Source of the DNA: an uncultured Gammaproteobacteria bacterium
GTDB lineage: Bacteria; Pseudomonadota; Gammaproteobacteria; GCA-002705445; GCA-002716945
Assembly: GCA_905479195.1 (NCBI GenBank)
Contig: CAJQLO010000002.1
Location: 1 to 64,000, forward strand
Length of the DNA: 64,000 bases
Direction: 5' to 3'
A program made the position numbers and the translations under genes. The notes under the pieces were generated by a model. It was not told the DNA's origin. It saw only the letters and a list, made by a program, of their open reading frames with translations, and did not search any database. This document shows positions 47,808 to 58,535 of this stretch, in pieces. Positions within the stretch are counted from its first letter, which is position 1, and the number at the start of each line of letters is the position of its first letter.

Positions 47808-49918
47808 TTTGTTATATCAATATATGATTTTTTAACTTCATTGTTCATATTCTTGTAATTTAATTTATTCTTTATTTTTGTAGCCTGATTTAAAGACTCA
47901 GACCTTCTTACAATTAAATCAGTTTGATTAGTTTCGCGATAAGATTCTTTTAAAATTTTATTTTCAATATAAGGGCTAATATTAGTATTACTCATATCTG
48001 TCTTAGACATATTAAAATCTAATCCTTCCAGGGATTTTTTTAATTCATCTCTTATATTAGCCACAGAGTAATCACCAAGATTATTTAATTTTAAAATTTT
48101 ATTTAGTATTGACCATCCTTCGTAAATATTTTTACTGGGCTGCACTATAGGCCTAAAAGTCTGATAAGTTCCTTCAATATTTATATAACTACCATCTGCT
48201 TCTGCAAATGTTGTTATAGGAACAATGATATGTGCATATTTTTCTATCATTGGCGTAATATAACTAGTAAAAAATATATTACATTCAGACGACTCTAGGG
48301 CACTCTCAACTAATGATTTATCAAAAAAATCATGCTCTGGCTCTAAATTATATAAAATATAAGATGGTAATTTATCAGTAATCATTTGATAGGAATTCTT
48401 CCCAATTATACTAGATTGATTACCTCCTAATTCTCTATGAGGGACATTGCCAAGCAACCATCCAGAGGTAGAATTACAAGATTCTGTTAGAAAACCAATT
48501 TTAGCATCAATCGATGAGCTAAACTTGGATATACTTTGTAGTATATTAGATTGATTAGGTGACCTGGAAACTGACGGCCCTATGATGATTAATGTCTTGC
48601 CCTGATCTAACTCTATGTTATTAACATTCAAAAAAGACTCAATATTACTATGATCTATAATTTTTTTACAATGCAAATCAAAATTTTCATCTAAAGAGTT
48701 GAAATTAAAAGAATGAACTCTGGTTTTATTTTTTGTAGCTAAATTTAGCCTTATTGATAAAATTGGATACTCTGTTTTAATGTTAACACCAATTAAAATA
48801 ATATTTTCATACTCATCTAAATCTTCAAGATTACATCCAAGTGACGGCATTAGAGGATAATTTTTTTGATAATCGAAATTACTTTCTTTTGTTCTATGAT
48901 CTATATTACTAACCCCTAAACCCTTAAATATCTTTTGAAACATGAATAGCTCTTCAGAGGTAGATTGTCCTGAAATTAAACAACCTATTTTTTCTTTTCC
49001 ATATTTTTTAATATTATTATTAATTAAGTTATTAACCTCAGATGGAGTTGACTCAAAGTCTAATTCTACTAATTTTCCATCAACCCTCATTTGAGATTTT
49101 TTTACTCTATCTTCAGAATAAATACCCTCATAACCAAATCTATCTCGATCAGATAACCAGGTTTGATTAATATCTGGATTTTCTGATGGGACTGCTCGAA
49201 CAATCTTATTATTATATGTATGATAATTTATATTTGAGCCTATGCAGTCATGAGGGGAGATGCCGCAAATCTGTCTTAAATCCCAAGTCCTTGCTGTATA
49301 TCTATATGGCTTATTATTAAGCGCACCCACAGGGCAAAGGTCAATCATATTGCCAGATAACTCAGATGAAACGCTGCTCTCAATAAAAACATCAATTTTC
49401 ATATCTTCACCACGATTAAGTAATCCTAGCTCCTTTACATTACTGATCTCTTCGCCAAATCTTACACAACGTGAGCAGTGTATACATCTCGTCATATCTG
49501 TAGAAATTAAGGGACTGATGTCTTTATCAATAACTACACGTTTAAATTGCATATACCTAGAATGGTCGTCTCCATGCTCTAATGATATATCTTGTAATTC
49601 GCATTCTCCCGCCTGATCACATATAGGGCAATCCAATGGATGATTGATTAATAAAAATTCCATAGAACTTTTTTGAGCAACTTTTGTTTTTTCTGATTTA
49701 GTTGAGATTCTCATATCTTCTCTTAGCGGAGTTGAGCAGGCAGGTTGAGAATGCTTTACGCCCTCAATATCTACCAAACACATTCTACAACTAGCAACTA
49801 CAGACAAATGCTTGTGGTAACAAAATCTAGGGATATGAACTCCTATTTTGTCACATAACTCTATAATGGTATCTTCTGGTTCTGCGCTGTATTCTTTATT
49901 ATTTACAAAAACTTTCAT
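47804..49918 (-). CDS. nuoG: NADH dehydrogenase I subunit G
   Basis: The 704-aa subunit has a 2Fe-2S domain with [15 protein letters not shown] near 34-48, the His-Cys cluster region near 100-115 ([14 protein letters not shown]), and the 4Fe-4S pair in [12 protein letters not shown] near 145-156, followed by a degenerate molybdopterin-oxidoreductase domain. It carries electrons from NuoF toward NuoB. It is close to the mitochondrial or alphaproteobacterial length (about 690) and shorter than E. coli NuoG (908), so the complex is not of the E. coli type. Confidence 0.95.
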   Translation of the reverse strand: MKVFVNNKEYSAEPEDTIIELCDKIGVHIPRFCYHKHLSVVASCRMCLVDIEGVKHSQPACSTPLREDMRISTKSEKTKVAQKSSMEFLLINHPLDCPICDQAGECELQDISLEHGDDHSRYMQFKRVVIDKDISPLISTDMTRCIHCSRCVRFGEEISNVKELGLLNRGEDMKIDVFIESSVSSELSGNMIDLCPVGALNNKPYRYTARTWDLRQICGISPHDCIGSNINYHTYNNKIVRAVPSENPDINQTWLSDRDRFGYEGIYSEDRVKKSQMRVDGKLVELDFESTPSEVNNLINNNIKKYGKEKIGCLISGQSTSEELFMFQKIFKGLGVSNIDHRTKESNFDYQKNYPLMPSLGCNLEDLDEYENIILIGVNIKTEYPILSIRLNLATKNKTRVHSFNFNSLDENFDLHCKKIIDHSNIESFLNVNNIELDQGKTLIIIGPSVSRSPNQSNILQSISKFSSSIDAKIGFLTESCNSTSGWLLGNVPHRELGGNQSSIIGKNSYQMITDKLPSYILYNLEPEHDFFDKSLVESALESSECNIFFTSYITPMIEKYAHIIVPITTFAEADGSYINIEGTYQTFRPIVQPSKNIYEGWSILNKILKLNNLGDYSVANIRDELKKSLEGLDFNMSKTDMSNTNISPYIENKILKESYRETNQTDLIVRRSESLNQATKIKNKLNYKNMNNEVKKSYIDITK

Positions 49919-49919
49919 A

Positions 49920-51188
49920 TCAAGAAACCATTGATTCTTTTTTATCTACATAATACTCAAATTCAGACCAAAAGTTTTTCAAAAAACTTCTAACTGGCAT
50001 CGCTGCTGCATCACCCAAAGCACATATACAATGACCTTCTATTTGAGTAGCTATTCGTTCTAACTGATGCAAATCATTCTGTGTACCTTTTCCTAAAATA
50101 ATATTCGTTAGTATTTTATATAGCCAACCAGTACCTTCTCTGCATGGAGTACATTGACCGCATGATTCCGCATAATAAAACCTAGAAATTCTTTGGAGTA
50201 CAGATACCATACATGTCGATTCATCCATAACAATTACTCCTCCAGACCCCAACATTGAACCAGCTTCAGCAATAGAATCATAATCCATGTTAACTTGCAT
50301 CATAATATCTCCCTTTACCACGGGAACAGATGATCCTCCAGGAATTACAGCTTTTATATTTTTTTCATTCCACATTCCGCCTGCTAAATTTAATAATTCA
50401 GAAAAAGGAGTACCAAGAGCAATCTCAAAATTTCCAGGATTATTTATATGTCCACTCATAGAGAATATTTTCATTCCCTCGGTATCATTGACACCCAAAG
50501 ATTTATACCATCCAGGCTCGTTTAGCATAATTTTAGGAATACTGGCTAATGTCTCCGTATTATTAATAATTGTAGGTTTCCCATATAAGCCTTTTATTGC
50601 AGGAAATGGTGGTTTTATTCTTGGCATTCCCCGTTTTCCTTCTATTGATTCCAACATAGCTGTTTCTTCTCCAACTATATATGCTCCAGCACCAATAAGA
50701 GCATGAATATCAATTGTAGTATTAGATGAGAGGATATTTTTACCTATTAATTTTGCATTGTATGCTTCCGATAAAGCATGGTTAAAAACCTTCCATTGCT
50801 CATCCATGAATTCACCACGCAAATAGTTATAAGCAACTGATGCACCTATTGCATAACTAGCTATCAGCATCCCTTCTATTATAGAGTGTGGATTATATCT
50901 TAAAATATCTCTATCCTTGCATGTCCCAGGCTCACTTTCATCTGAATTACATACCAGGTATTTTTGTCCATCCATCAAAGGAATAAAAGACCATTTAAGA
51001 CCAGTTAAAAATCCAGCACCTCCTTTCCCTCGTAAGCCAGACTCTTTTATCTTTTCAATAATTTTTGACTTGGGTGTTTGCTCTGTAATAATATTTTTCC
51101 ATGCTTGATATCCTTGTTTATCCAAATATGTTTTCAAAGAATCTGGATTTTTTAAACCAAATGTTTCTGTGCATAATTTATTTATCAT
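49920..51188 (-). CDS. nuoF: NADH dehydrogenase I subunit F
   Basis: The 422-aa subunit binds FMN and NADH: GLRGKGGAGFLTGLKWSF near 52-69. The N3 4Fe-4S cluster ligands are in SCGQCTPCREGTGW near 344-357 with the fourth cysteine in HCICALGDAAAMP. It starts 11 bp inside the end of nuoE. Confidence 0.96.
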   Translation of the reverse strand: MINKLCTETFGLKNPDSLKTYLDKQGYQAWKNIITEQTPKSKIIEKIKESGLRGKGGAGFLTGLKWSFIPLMDGQKYLVCNSDESEPGTCKDRDILRYNPHSIIEGMLIASYAIGASVAYNYLRGEFMDEQWKVFNHALSEAYNAKLIGKNILSSNTTIDIHALIGAGAYIVGEETAMLESIEGKRGMPRIKPPFPAIKGLYGKPTIINNTETLASIPKIMLNEPGWYKSLGVNDTEGMKIFSMSGHINNPGNFEIALGTPFSELLNLAGGMWNEKNIKAVIPGGSSVPVVKGDIMMQVNMDYDSIAEAGSMLGSGGVIVMDESTCMVSVLQRISRFYYAESCGQCTPCREGTGWLYKILTNIILGKGTQNDLHQLERIATQIEGHCICALGDAAAMPVRSFLKNFWSEFEYYVDKKESMVS

Positions 51189-51675
51189 TTACACTCTCCA
51201 AAATTTCATCAACTTTCTCTAACGTAAGATTTTCATAATTTTTATGATTAACTTGCATCATTGGACCACCATTACAGGCCGCTAAACACTCAATTTCATC
51301 TTTTAAATAGAATTTATTATCCTTGGTCGACTCACCAACTTTTATTTTTAATTTATCTTCGATGTGCGAAAGTATTTCATCTGATCCCCTTAACATGCAG
51401 GAAATATTATTGCATACGGATATAACATTTCTGCCAACAGGATCTATATTAATCATAGTATAAAATGTAGCTACCTCATATATATCGATTTCACTAACTA
51501 ATAAATAATCCGATAAAGCTTTAATTATATTTTTTGTAACATAACCATTATTATGGTGTTGCAAAATTAAAAGACTTTCAATGACAGCAGATCTTTTTTT
51601 ATCGGAAGGAAATTTTTTTACAACATTACTGATTAACTTTCCTAGTTCTTCATTGATTATAAATTCAGGATTCAT
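51178..51675 (-). CDS. nuoE: NADH dehydrogenase I subunit E
   Basis: The 165-aa subunit has a thioredoxin-like 2Fe-2S domain with ligands C-x4-C (VCNNISC near 87-93) and C-x3-C (CLAAC near 129-133), cluster N1a. The N-terminal helical domain occupies about 1-75. It overlaps nuoD by 4 bp. Confidence 0.95.
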   Translation of the reverse strand: MNPEFIINEELGKLISNVVKKFPSDKKRSAVIESLLILQHHNNGYVTKNIIKALSDYLLVSEIDIYEVATFYTMINIDPVGRNVISVCNNISCMLRGSDEILSHIEDKLKIKVGESTKDNKFYLKDEIECLAACNGGPMMQVNHKNYENLTLEKVDEILESVNDK

Positions 51676-52925
51676 CGATCAATTTCTCCAAAAACTATAT
51701 CCTGAGTTCCGATAACTGTTACGACATCAGATAACATGTGGTCTTTACACATTTCATTTAAAGCTGCTAAGTGAGGAAATCCTGGAGCTCGTATTTTTAG
51801 TCTAAAAGGTTTGTTTGCGCCATCTGAAATCATATATATTCCAAACTCTCCTTTTGGAGCTTCTACAGCAGTATAAACTTCTCCTTTGGGCGTACAGTAT
51901 CCTTCTGTAAATAATTTAAAATGGTGTATTAAGGACTCCATTTCAACTTTCATATCATCTCTACTTGGTGGAGCTACTTTAGCATCATCAACCATTGTTG
52001 GTCCTGGGTTATTATGTAACCATTGAGTGCATTGTTGGATAATTTTATTTGATTGTCTTAATTCTTCCATTCTTACTAGGTATCTATCATATGAGTCACC
52101 TGTCTTCCCAACTGGAATATCAAAATTCATTTTATCATAAACCTCATAAGGCTGTTTCTTTCTAAGATCCCAGTCTATACCTGATCCACGTAACATTGGT
52201 CCGGTAAACCCTAGCTCAATTGCTCTTTCAGGCTCAACCACTCCAATTCCAACTGTTCTTTGCTTCCAAATTCTATTATCAGTTAAAAGATTTTCATACT
52301 CATCTATACAGCTTGGAAATCTAGAAACAAAATCATCAATAAAATCCAACATACTACCTTCACGATTATAATTTTGTTCCTTAATCTGCTCCTTATCTTT
52401 CAATTTTGATTTTATATATTTAGGCATTTTAGAAGGCAAATCTCTTGCAACTCCGCCTGGCCTATAATATGTTGCATGCATTCTAGTTCCTGATACCGCT
52501 TCATAGCAGTCCATTAAGTCTTCTCTTTCTCTAAAGGCATATAAAAAAACTGACATGGCACCAATATCCAAGGCATGTGCTCCTAGCCATAAGAGATGGT
52601 TCAGTATCCTTGTAATCTCATCAAACATAACCCTGATATATTTAGCTCTTTCTGGAATTTCAATACTGAGTAGTTTTTCAATAGCTAAAACATAAGCATG
52701 TTCATTACACATCATAGATACATAGTCTAATCTATCCATATAACCTATAGATTGATTATAGGGCTTAGATTCAGCTAATTTCTCTGTTGCTCTATGTAAT
52801 AATCCAATGTGAGGATCTGCACTTTTGATAACCTCTCCTTCCATTTGCAATACTAATCTTAGTACACCATGTGCTGCTGGATGTTGGGGTCCAAAATTCA
52901 TAGTAAAATTCTTAAACTCTTTCAT
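51672..52925 (-). CDS. nuoD: NADH dehydrogenase I subunit D
   Basis: The 417-aa subunit forms the quinone site with NuoB. It opens with the family motif [15 protein letters not shown], and has [16 protein letters not shown] near 37-52. It is a separate gene here, whereas E. coli fuses nuoC and nuoD. Its ATG overlaps the nuoC stop by 1 bp. Confidence 0.96.
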   Translation of the reverse strand: MKEFKNFTMNFGPQHPAAHGVLRLVLQMEGEVIKSADPHIGLLHRATEKLAESKPYNQSIGYMDRLDYVSMMCNEHAYVLAIEKLLSIEIPERAKYIRVMFDEITRILNHLLWLGAHALDIGAMSVFLYAFREREDLMDCYEAVSGTRMHATYYRPGGVARDLPSKMPKYIKSKLKDKEQIKEQNYNREGSMLDFIDDFVSRFPSCIDEYENLLTDNRIWKQRTVGIGVVEPERAIELGFTGPMLRGSGIDWDLRKKQPYEVYDKMNFDIPVGKTGDSYDRYLVRMEELRQSNKIIQQCTQWLHNNPGPTMVDDAKVAPPSRDDMKVEMESLIHHFKLFTEGYCTPKGEVYTAVEAPKGEFGIYMISDGANKPFRLKIRAPGFPHLAALNEMCKDHMLSDVVTVIGTQDIVFGEIDR

Positions 52926-53578
52926 TACTTTTCTTCTCTGATGACTTTAGGAACTAATACCCTAGGAGTTATGCTTACAGGTTCTTGAATTATTCTTTTT
53001 AAATTTGGATCATATCTAATCTGAGTGTTACCTATCAATGGAAAATCTTTTCTAAAAGGATGTCCAATAAAACCATAATCACTCAATAAACGTCTGAGGT
53101 CTGGATGTCCTTCAAATAATATTCCAAATAAATCAAATGCTTCTCTCTCATACCAATCTGCTGCTGGCCATAATGAGGTTATCGACTTAATTATTGGCGG
53201 CTCGTCACTAAGATAGACTTTAACTCTAATCCTATTATTATTCGAGATTGATAATAAATGATATGCAATACAAAATCTATTTTCTATTTCTATTCGCGAG
53301 GCTTTATCTTCAAACTTTATTCTCCCATGAGATGATGGCTTTATGCCCCTACTATAACCAGTTGATGTTGCTTCTTTTGTACCCCATTCAGTCTCACCAT
53401 AAGTATGGTAATCTATAGCACATAAATCTGTTAGTTGGGCAAAGTCTAATTCTTTGTTATTTTTAAGGGAACCCATTACATCAAGCAATGAATCTTTATT
53501 GGTTTTAATTGTCAAGATATCACTATATTCTTCTAGCTCATATTGACCAACAATATGTTTTACAATTAAGTTTTCCAT
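52925..53578 (-). CDS. nuoC: NADH dehydrogenase I subunit C
   Basis: The 217-aa subunit has the 30-kDa family core [17 protein letters not shown] near 135-151 and the C-terminal signature [21 protein letters not shown] near 160-180 (split). It docks NuoD to NuoB. Located directly after nuoB with no gap. Confidence 0.95.
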   Translation of the reverse strand: MENLIVKHIVGQYELEEYSDILTIKTNKDSLLDVMGSLKNNKELDFAQLTDLCAIDYHTYGETEWGTKEATSTGYSRGIKPSSHGRIKFEDKASRIEIENRFCIAYHLLSISNNNRIRVKVYLSDEPPIIKSITSLWPAADWYEREAFDLFGILFEGHPDLRRLLSDYGFIGHPFRKDFPLIGNTQIRYDPNLKRIIQEPVSITPRVLVPKVIREEK

Positions 53579-54076
53579 TTAAAAACCTCTGTTAGGGGTA
53601 TCAGCTACTATAGTATTTTTTCTTCTGATCTTATTTTGTAATTGTAAAATACCATATAACAATGCTTCTGCAGTGGGCGGACATCCTGGCACATATATAT
53701 CTACAGGGACAATCCTGTCGCACCCTCTTACAACGGAGTATGAATAATGATAATAGCCGCCTCCATTTGCGCATGATCCCATTGAAATAACCCATTTTGG
53801 GTCAGCCATCTGGTCATAAACTTTTCTAAGAGCTGGGGCCATTTTATTAACTAATGTTCCAGCGACAATCATTACATCAGATTGTCTAGGGCTTGGTCTA
53901 AATAACATTCCAAATCTATCTATATCATATCTTGAGGCACCAGCATGCATCATCTCTACAGCACAGCAAGCTAGGCCAAATGTCATTGGCCATAAAGACC
54001 CAGTTCTTGCCCAATCAAATAAATTACTTGATTTAGCTAGGACAAAACCATCCTTGTGTATATTCTCTAATCCCAT
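53579..54076 (-). CDS. nuoB: NADH dehydrogenase I subunit B
   Basis: The ATG at 54076 (MGLENIH) has AAGGAG seven bases upstream (54089-54084) and gives 165 aa; a start at 54097 lacks a Shine-Dalgarno. The N2 cluster ligands are the double cysteine in [22 protein letters not shown] and VPGCPPTAE. It transfers electrons to quinone. The start lies 10 bp inside the end of nuoA. Confidence 0.95.
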   Translation of the reverse strand: MGLENIHKDGFVLAKSSNLFDWARTGSLWPMTFGLACCAVEMMHAGASRYDIDRFGMLFRPSPRQSDVMIVAGTLVNKMAPALRKVYDQMADPKWVISMGSCANGGGYYHYSYSVVRGCDRIVPVDIYVPGCPPTAEALLYGILQLQNKIRRKNTIVADTPNRGF

Positions 54077-54423
54077 TCCAATGCTCCTTTCTTCCATTCA
54101 TAAATAAAACCAATGATTAAAATAAATAAAAATATTGCCATTGAAATAAGCCCATATATACCAATATCATGAATAACAATTGCCCAAGGAAATAAAAAAG
54201 CTATTTCTAAGTCAAAGATAATAAATAGTATTGCTACCAAATAATATCTAATATCAAATTTCATCCTACTATCTTCAAATGCTTCAAACCCACATTCATA
54301 AGGAGAATTCTTCTCAACATCAGGGTTATGAGGGCCGAATGTAAACCCAATTCCCAGCATTATAGTAGCGAATATAAGCGCAAAGACTAAAAAAATAAAT
54401 ATTGGTAAATACTCTAATAACAT
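54067..54423 (-). CDS. nuoA: NADH dehydrogenase I subunit A
   Basis: I choose the ATG at 54423 (MLLEYLPI), giving 118 aa like the alphaproteobacterial form; GGGGAA precedes it. An ATG at 54441 would lie inside the probable -10 box. The three-helix protein has the conserved [23 protein letters not shown] region (split near 40-62) with the family Cys. It is the first gene of the 14-gene nuo operon. Confidence 0.93.
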   Translation of the reverse strand: MLLEYLPIFIFLVFALIFATIMLGIGFTFGPHNPDVEKNSPYECGFEAFEDSRMKFDIRYYLVAILFIIFDLEIAFLFPWAIVIHDIGIYGLISMAIFLFILIIGFIYEWKKGALEWD

Positions 54424-54439
54424 AACATTCCCCGTATCC

Positions 54440-54445
54440 ATTATA
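54440..54445 (-). promoter_or_regulatory. -10 box of the nuo operon (TATAAT)
   Basis: A perfect TATAAT is at 54445-54440 on the minus strand. The start would be near 54433, leaving about 10 nt before the ATG at 54423. No clear -35 box is seen. It overlaps the alternative ATG at 54441, which supports the downstream start. Confidence 0.4.
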
Positions 54446-54492
54446 TCCTATAAATATATTACATACTATTATCTGAGAAATGATGTGTTTAA

Positions 54493-54522
54493 TTGATATT
54501 TAACAGCTCTAAAAATGATAAA
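54493..54522 (+). promoter_or_regulatory. possible promoter of the FMN-binding protein gene
   Basis: TTGATA (54493-54498) and GATAAA (54517-54522) are 18 bp apart. Transcription would start near 54530, two bases before the ATG at 54532, so the mRNA may be leaderless. Moderate match in AT-rich DNA. Confidence 0.35.
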
Positions 54523-54531
54523 ATATTTAGA

Positions 54532-55107
54532 ATGAATACCACAGAAAACCACAATAATACTAACGAAATATATGAGAATATATGGAAATGTCTAGATAAA
54601 GGGGTAAATGATAGGTTCTCAGACTACCATACCTTTTCATTAGCAACTGCTCCTAAAAATATTGTCGAAGTAAGAACTGTAGTCTTAAGAGGTTATGATA
54701 GAAAAAATCAAAGTATAATTTTTCATACAAATAATTTAACAAGTAAGATTAGTGAAATAAAAAATAATCCAAATGTTGGGGCACTATTTTATGACAAAAA
54801 AGAAAAAATTCAAATAAGATGCAATGGCGATGCAGTCATAAATAATATGGACGAATATTGCAAAGAGAGATGGAACAAAATGAGTGCTCAATCACAAGAA
54901 TGCTATTATCAAAATATATCTCCAGGTGAAAATATTGAATATCCAGAGATAGTGAAAAATAAACTAGAAAACAAACTTAGTGAGAATTTCACTGTTATCA
55001 CGATCAATATAAATAAGATTGATTGGCTATACCTTTCGTCTAAAGGGCATACTAGGGTTAAATTCTTAAAAAATAATGGGTTTACTGGACAATGGATAGC
55101 ACCATAA
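54532..55107 (+). CDS. pyridoxamine 5'-phosphate oxidase-like FMN-binding protein
   Basis: The 191-aa protein (ATG at 54532) has the split-barrel FMN fold: RTVVLRGYD near 49-57, IIFHTNNLTSKISEI near 65-79 and a C-terminal W-I-A-P. It includes an ERWNKMS segment as in Alr4036-type relatives of PdxH. PdxH makes pyridoxal phosphate, but the PdxH substrate-binding C-terminal R-L-x-P is replaced by Q-W-I-A-P, so activity is uncertain. It is a single gene divergent from the nuo operon and ends 5 bp before the tRNA-Leu 3' end. No Shine-Dalgarno is seen. Confidence 0.7.
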   Translation: MNTTENHNNTNEIYENIWKCLDKGVNDRFSDYHTFSLATAPKNIVEVRTVVLRGYDRKNQSIIFHTNNLTSKISEIKNNPNVGALFYDKKEKIQIRCNGDAVINNMDEYCKERWNKMSAQSQECYYQNISPGENIEYPEIVKNKLENKLSENFTVITININKIDWLYLSSKGHTRVKFLKNNGFTGQWIAP

Positions 55108-55112
55108 TATTT

Positions 55113-55194
55113 TGCCGATGGCCGGAGTCGAACCGGCACGACTCGCGTCACAGCCTTCTTAGGACTGCGTGTCTACCAATTCCACCACATCGGC
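55113..55194 (-). tRNA. tRNA-Leu, anticodon AAG
   Basis: The 82-nt sequence folds into a cloverleaf with a long variable arm: acceptor GCCGATG with CATCGGC, D arm as in leucine tRNAs (GGTGGAATTGGTAGA), anticodon stem CAGTC/GGCTG, loop CTAAGAA, variable stem GAC/GTC, T stem GCCGG/CCGGC. The anticodon in the loop reads AAG (plus-strand 55158-55160 is CTT). The discriminator is A; the CCA end is not encoded. It lies 4 bp after secG, the position of leuU (GAG) in E. coli. A34 would need deamination to inosine by TadA to read CUC. Confidence 0.93.
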
Positions 55195-55198
55195 TAAA

Positions 55199-55498
55199 CT
55201 ATGGAAGGTCCTTTGTATTTGTTTGAGACTGATTAGTCTTTTCAATCAAACTATCGTTAACAGGTAATGTCTTAGATCCAAAATATGCTAATGATAAACT
55301 TGTTAAAAAGAAAGAAAGCGCAATGACTGTTGTGATTTTTGTAAGAAATGTAGCGCTACCTCCTGCTCCAAACACTGTTGATGATGCCCCGCTACCAAAT
55401 GCAGCTCCAGCATCCGCTCCTTTACCATGCTGAACTAATATTAGAACAACAAGTGAAATAGCGAGAATTATGTGAATACTTAATATTATTGTTTGCAT
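55199..55498 (-). CDS. secG: preprotein translocase subunit SecG
   Basis: The 99-aa protein has two membrane helices (about 3-20 and 54-72) around the conserved cytoplasmic loop [25 protein letters not shown] (near 23-47, split). It assists SecYE in protein export. The C-terminus is polar. It follows tpiA by 12 bp and is followed by tRNA-Leu. Confidence 0.95.
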   Translation of the reverse strand: MQTIILSIHIILAISLVVLILVQHGKGADAGAAFGSGASSTVFGAGGSATFLTKITTVIALSFFLTSLSLAYFGSKTLPVNDSLIEKTNQSQTNTKDLP

Positions 55499-55510
55499 GA
55501 TGTAGTTATC

Positions 55511-56293
55511 TCAAATTGAAGAGCAAATATCAATAAATTTTTTAGAATTTAACGATGCTCCTCCAACTAATGCTCCATTTACATTGGAAAGGCTTAATAT
55601 TGATGATGCATTCAGGTTATTTACACTACCACCATATAAAATTTTAATGCTATTCGTTTTTATTCCTAATATCTTGTTAAGAACATTGCGTATATAGCTA
55701 TGCACATCACTTATATTATCTAAGCTAGCAGTTTTTCCAGTACCAATAGCCCAAACAGGCTCATATGCTATGATAACTTTACTATGGTCAGATTTTAGCA
55801 AAACCGAAGATTTTATTAGAGCTGACTTTAATTGCCTTAAAATTACTTTTTTTGTTAACTTCTTATTATATTCAGCAATAGTTTCACCAACACATAGAAT
55901 TGTATTCATATTAGATGCCAGAGATAGTTGCATTTTTTTAGCAATAGTTTTCTCATCTTCTTGAAAAACATGTCTTCTTTCCGAATGACCTATCAAAGCA
56001 TAGGTACAATTATAATCTTTCGTCATATCAACGGATAATTCACCAGTATAAGCTCCATTGTCAAATGAAGATATATTTTGAGATCCTAAGGATATTTTTT
56101 TTCGTGGAATCTTATGATGACTCAATCTGTTTGAAATAGCATTAAGGTATATGGATGGAGGTAATATTAAAATCTCACACCTAGGCTTTATCTTTTTATA
56201 TGACTTAATAAAGTCATTGATTAACTTAATTAATGATTTTGAATCACCGTTCTGTTTCCAATTAGCAGCTATAAGATATTTTTGATTATTCAT
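55511..56293 (-). CDS. tpiA: triosephosphate isomerase
   Basis: The 260-aa TIM barrel has the start AANWKQNG, the catalytic histidine in IGHSERR near 99-105, catalytic glutamate in AYEPVWAIGTGK near 170-181 and the phosphate loop YGGSVN near 222. It interconverts DHAP and glyceraldehyde-3-P. It overlaps glmM by 4 bp, as in the Pseudomonas-type order glmM-tpiA-secG. Confidence 0.96.
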   Translation of the reverse strand: MNNQKYLIAANWKQNGDSKSLIKLINDFIKSYKKIKPRCEILILPPSIYLNAISNRLSHHKIPRKKISLGSQNISSFDNGAYTGELSVDMTKDYNCTYALIGHSERRHVFQEDEKTIAKKMQLSLASNMNTILCVGETIAEYNKKLTKKVILRQLKSALIKSSVLLKSDHSKVIIAYEPVWAIGTGKTASLDNISDVHSYIRNVLNKILGIKTNSIKILYGGSVNNLNASSILSLSNVNGALVGGASLNSKKFIDICSSI

Positions 56294-57720
56294 ACTATAG
56301 TATTTTTATTAATATTATCATAAAAATACTTTGAAAGTATTTCTATTTGTTCCGCATCTTCATGTTCTATTAATAATCTAATTAAATTTTCAGTTCCAGA
56401 AGGTCTTAATAATAATCTTCCATTAGGTCCTACCATTTTTTCTAAATCTAAAAATACTTTAGCATTTATTTTATCTTCTAAAAATATTTTCTTATCAATA
56501 ACCTTGGTATTAAATAATTTACTAGGGGCAGAGATTATCTCTTCCTTCAACTCATCTATAGTTTTATCTTGTTTAAAAATGACTTCTAACAAACTTATTA
56601 ATGTAATAATTCCATCTCCTACATAGAAATCATTGGCAACCGGAATTAATATATGCCCAGATGACTCACCTCCAAGGCTAGAACCTGATTTAACCATCTC
56701 TTTTAGAACATACTTATCACCCACTTCTGTTTCAATAAATTCAATCTTATTTTCTTTATATAAATTCTGTATTCCATAATTAGTCATTTGAGTTCCAACT
56801 ATTGGATTATTGGTCTTATTAAATTTTTTATGGAAGAGAGCAAGTATATATAAGGTATCATCACCATTAATTTCTTTGCCAGATGGAGACACAAAGATTG
56901 CGCGATCACCATCACCATCAAATGCAACCCCTAAATCAATTTTCAACTCTTTAGGTTTACGGGTTTTATCATAATCTGAACTATTTGCATTTATACTATT
57001 GAAATCGAATATAAATTTCTTGAGCGCATCAGTATGTGTTGCACCACAATTATTGTTTATATTTTTACCTGAAGGTTCATTATAAATAGGAATTATATTA
57101 ATAAAACTATCTTTTAATACTTCGCTTATAATCTTAGATGTTGCTCCATTAGCACAGTCTACTAAAATATTAAATTTTCTCTCAGGACTTTTAATACCTT
57201 TTACTTTTAATAGAAAATAATCATTAATATAATTGATATAGCGCTTATTGAAAATTTCCGAAGAATCAGACTTAGAGTTTTTTTTATCTTTAACATGTAT
57301 CTCTTCTGTTTGATTAAAATAATTATTTTCTATTATTTGTTCCAGCATAGAATCAACTTTGAAACCATTTTTATCAAAAAACTTAACTCCATTATCATGA
57401 TAAGGATTATGCGATGCTGTTATCTGAATTCCTGCACATAGCTCTGTTTCTAGCTTTTGTGCATTTAAACAAATACTTAATGCTGGAGTTGGAAGAAGCC
57501 CTACAGAGATAACTTCTGATCCTTGATATATAATTCCAGCGGATAATGCCGACTCAATATCTGAAGCAGACTCCCTTCCATCATGGCTAATATAAATTTT
57601 TCCTTTTTGATTATTAAATAAAGATTTAGCAAAAGCATATCCAATCTTAACTAGCTGAACATGATTAATTGGTGATTCATTAAATTTACCCCTTATGCCA
57701 TCTGTGCCAAATAATTTCAT
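56290..57720 (-). CDS. glmM: phosphoglucosamine mutase
   Basis: The 476-aa enzyme has the active-site serine Ser103 in TASHNPYHDNG, the metal-binding DGDGDRAI near 268 and the phosphate-binding RPSGTENLIR near 447. It converts glucosamine-6-P to glucosamine-1-P for peptidoglycan and LPS. It overlaps folP and tpiA by 4 bp each. It is some 30 residues longer than E. coli GlmM (445), mainly in a loop near 140-155 and one near 240. Confidence 0.95.
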   Translation of the reverse strand: MKLFGTDGIRGKFNESPINHVQLVKIGYAFAKSLFNNQKGKIYISHDGRESASDIESALSAGIIYQGSEVISVGLLPTPALSICLNAQKLETELCAGIQITASHNPYHDNGVKFFDKNGFKVDSMLEQIIENNYFNQTEEIHVKDKKNSKSDSSEIFNKRYINYINDYFLLKVKGIKSPERKFNILVDCANGATSKIISEVLKDSFINIIPIYNEPSGKNINNNCGATHTDALKKFIFDFNSINANSSDYDKTRKPKELKIDLGVAFDGDGDRAIFVSPSGKEINGDDTLYILALFHKKFNKTNNPIVGTQMTNYGIQNLYKENKIEFIETEVGDKYVLKEMVKSGSSLGGESSGHILIPVANDFYVGDGIITLISLLEVIFKQDKTIDELKEEIISAPSKLFNTKVIDKKIFLEDKINAKVFLDLEKMVGPNGRLLLRPSGTENLIRLLIEHEDAEQIEILSKYFYDNINKNTIV

Positions 57721-58535
57721 GATTCATTTCCAATAATATTTTCTGCTACATGAATTGCTATTTTCGTTTGTCTCACATCATGTGTTCTTATAATCTTAGC
57801 ATTATTTAATAATGCAATAATAGCTGCTGCAATTGATCCGTTCAACCTATTTACTATGTCCTTGTTGAGAAGACTGCCGATCATGCTTTTCCTTGATATG
57901 CCAACTAAAATATTTGAATGAACTATACTAAATTCTTTTAATTTTTGTAAAATCGCATAATTATGATCGAGCGTTTTACCAAAACCAAAACCAGGATCTA
58001 TGATTATTTTATCTTTAGAAATTCCATGTGATATACAAAACTCAACCCTTTCTTTTAAATAAGATTTCACTGTACTAACAACACAAGAGTAGTCAGGATT
58101 ATTTTGCATAGTACTGGGGTCATCCAGCATATGCATTAAACATATATAAATATTATTTTCTTTAATAATATTTATAAATCTTATATCAGAAATAGAAGAT
58201 ATATCATTTATAATATTAATTTTATAAGGTAAAAGCTCAAGGATAACATCAGGTTTCATAGAATCTATTGAAATTGGTATGTCATAATTGTCTCTAATTT
58301 TACTTACAACTGGAAGCAACCTATCAATCTCTTCTTGTATCGATATTCTTTCTGATCCAGGCCTTGATGACTCGCCGCCTATATCGATAATATCCATGCC
58401 TTCAGATATCATCTGCTCAACTCTAAACATAACATTGTCAAGTTTAGTATATTTTCCCCCATCATAAAAAGAATCAGGGGTTATATTTAATACACCCATT
58501 ATATTAGATTTTTTATTGCTTAAATTTAAGTTCAT
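57717..58535 (-). CDS. folP: dihydropteroate synthase
   Basis: The 272-aa TIM barrel begins with MGVLNITPDSFYDGG near 13-27 and has DIGGESSRPGS near 56-66 and DPGFGFGK near 181-188. It condenses p-aminobenzoate with the pterin pyrophosphate in folate synthesis and is the sulfonamide target. The order folP-glmM is standard in gammaproteobacteria. Confidence 0.95.
   Translation of the reverse strand: MNLNLSNKKSNIMGVLNITPDSFYDGGKYTKLDNVMFRVEQMISEGMDIIDIGGESSRPGSERISIQEEIDRLLPVVSKIRDNYDIPISIDSMKPDVILELLPYKINIINDISSISDIRFINIIKENNIYICLMHMLDDPSTMQNNPDYSCVVSTVKSYLKERVEFCISHGISKDKIIIDPGFGFGKTLDHNYAILQKLKEFSIVHSNILVGISRKSMIGSLLNKDIVNRLNGSIAAAIIALLNNAKIIRTHDVRQTKIAIHVAENIIGNES

Noticed and set aside
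55150-55170. Reading the tRNA-Leu anticodon as TAA
   Set aside because: Shifting the stem by one base breaks the anticodon stem pairs; only the CAGTC/GGCTG stem gives a seven-base loop with T33, and this reads AAG.
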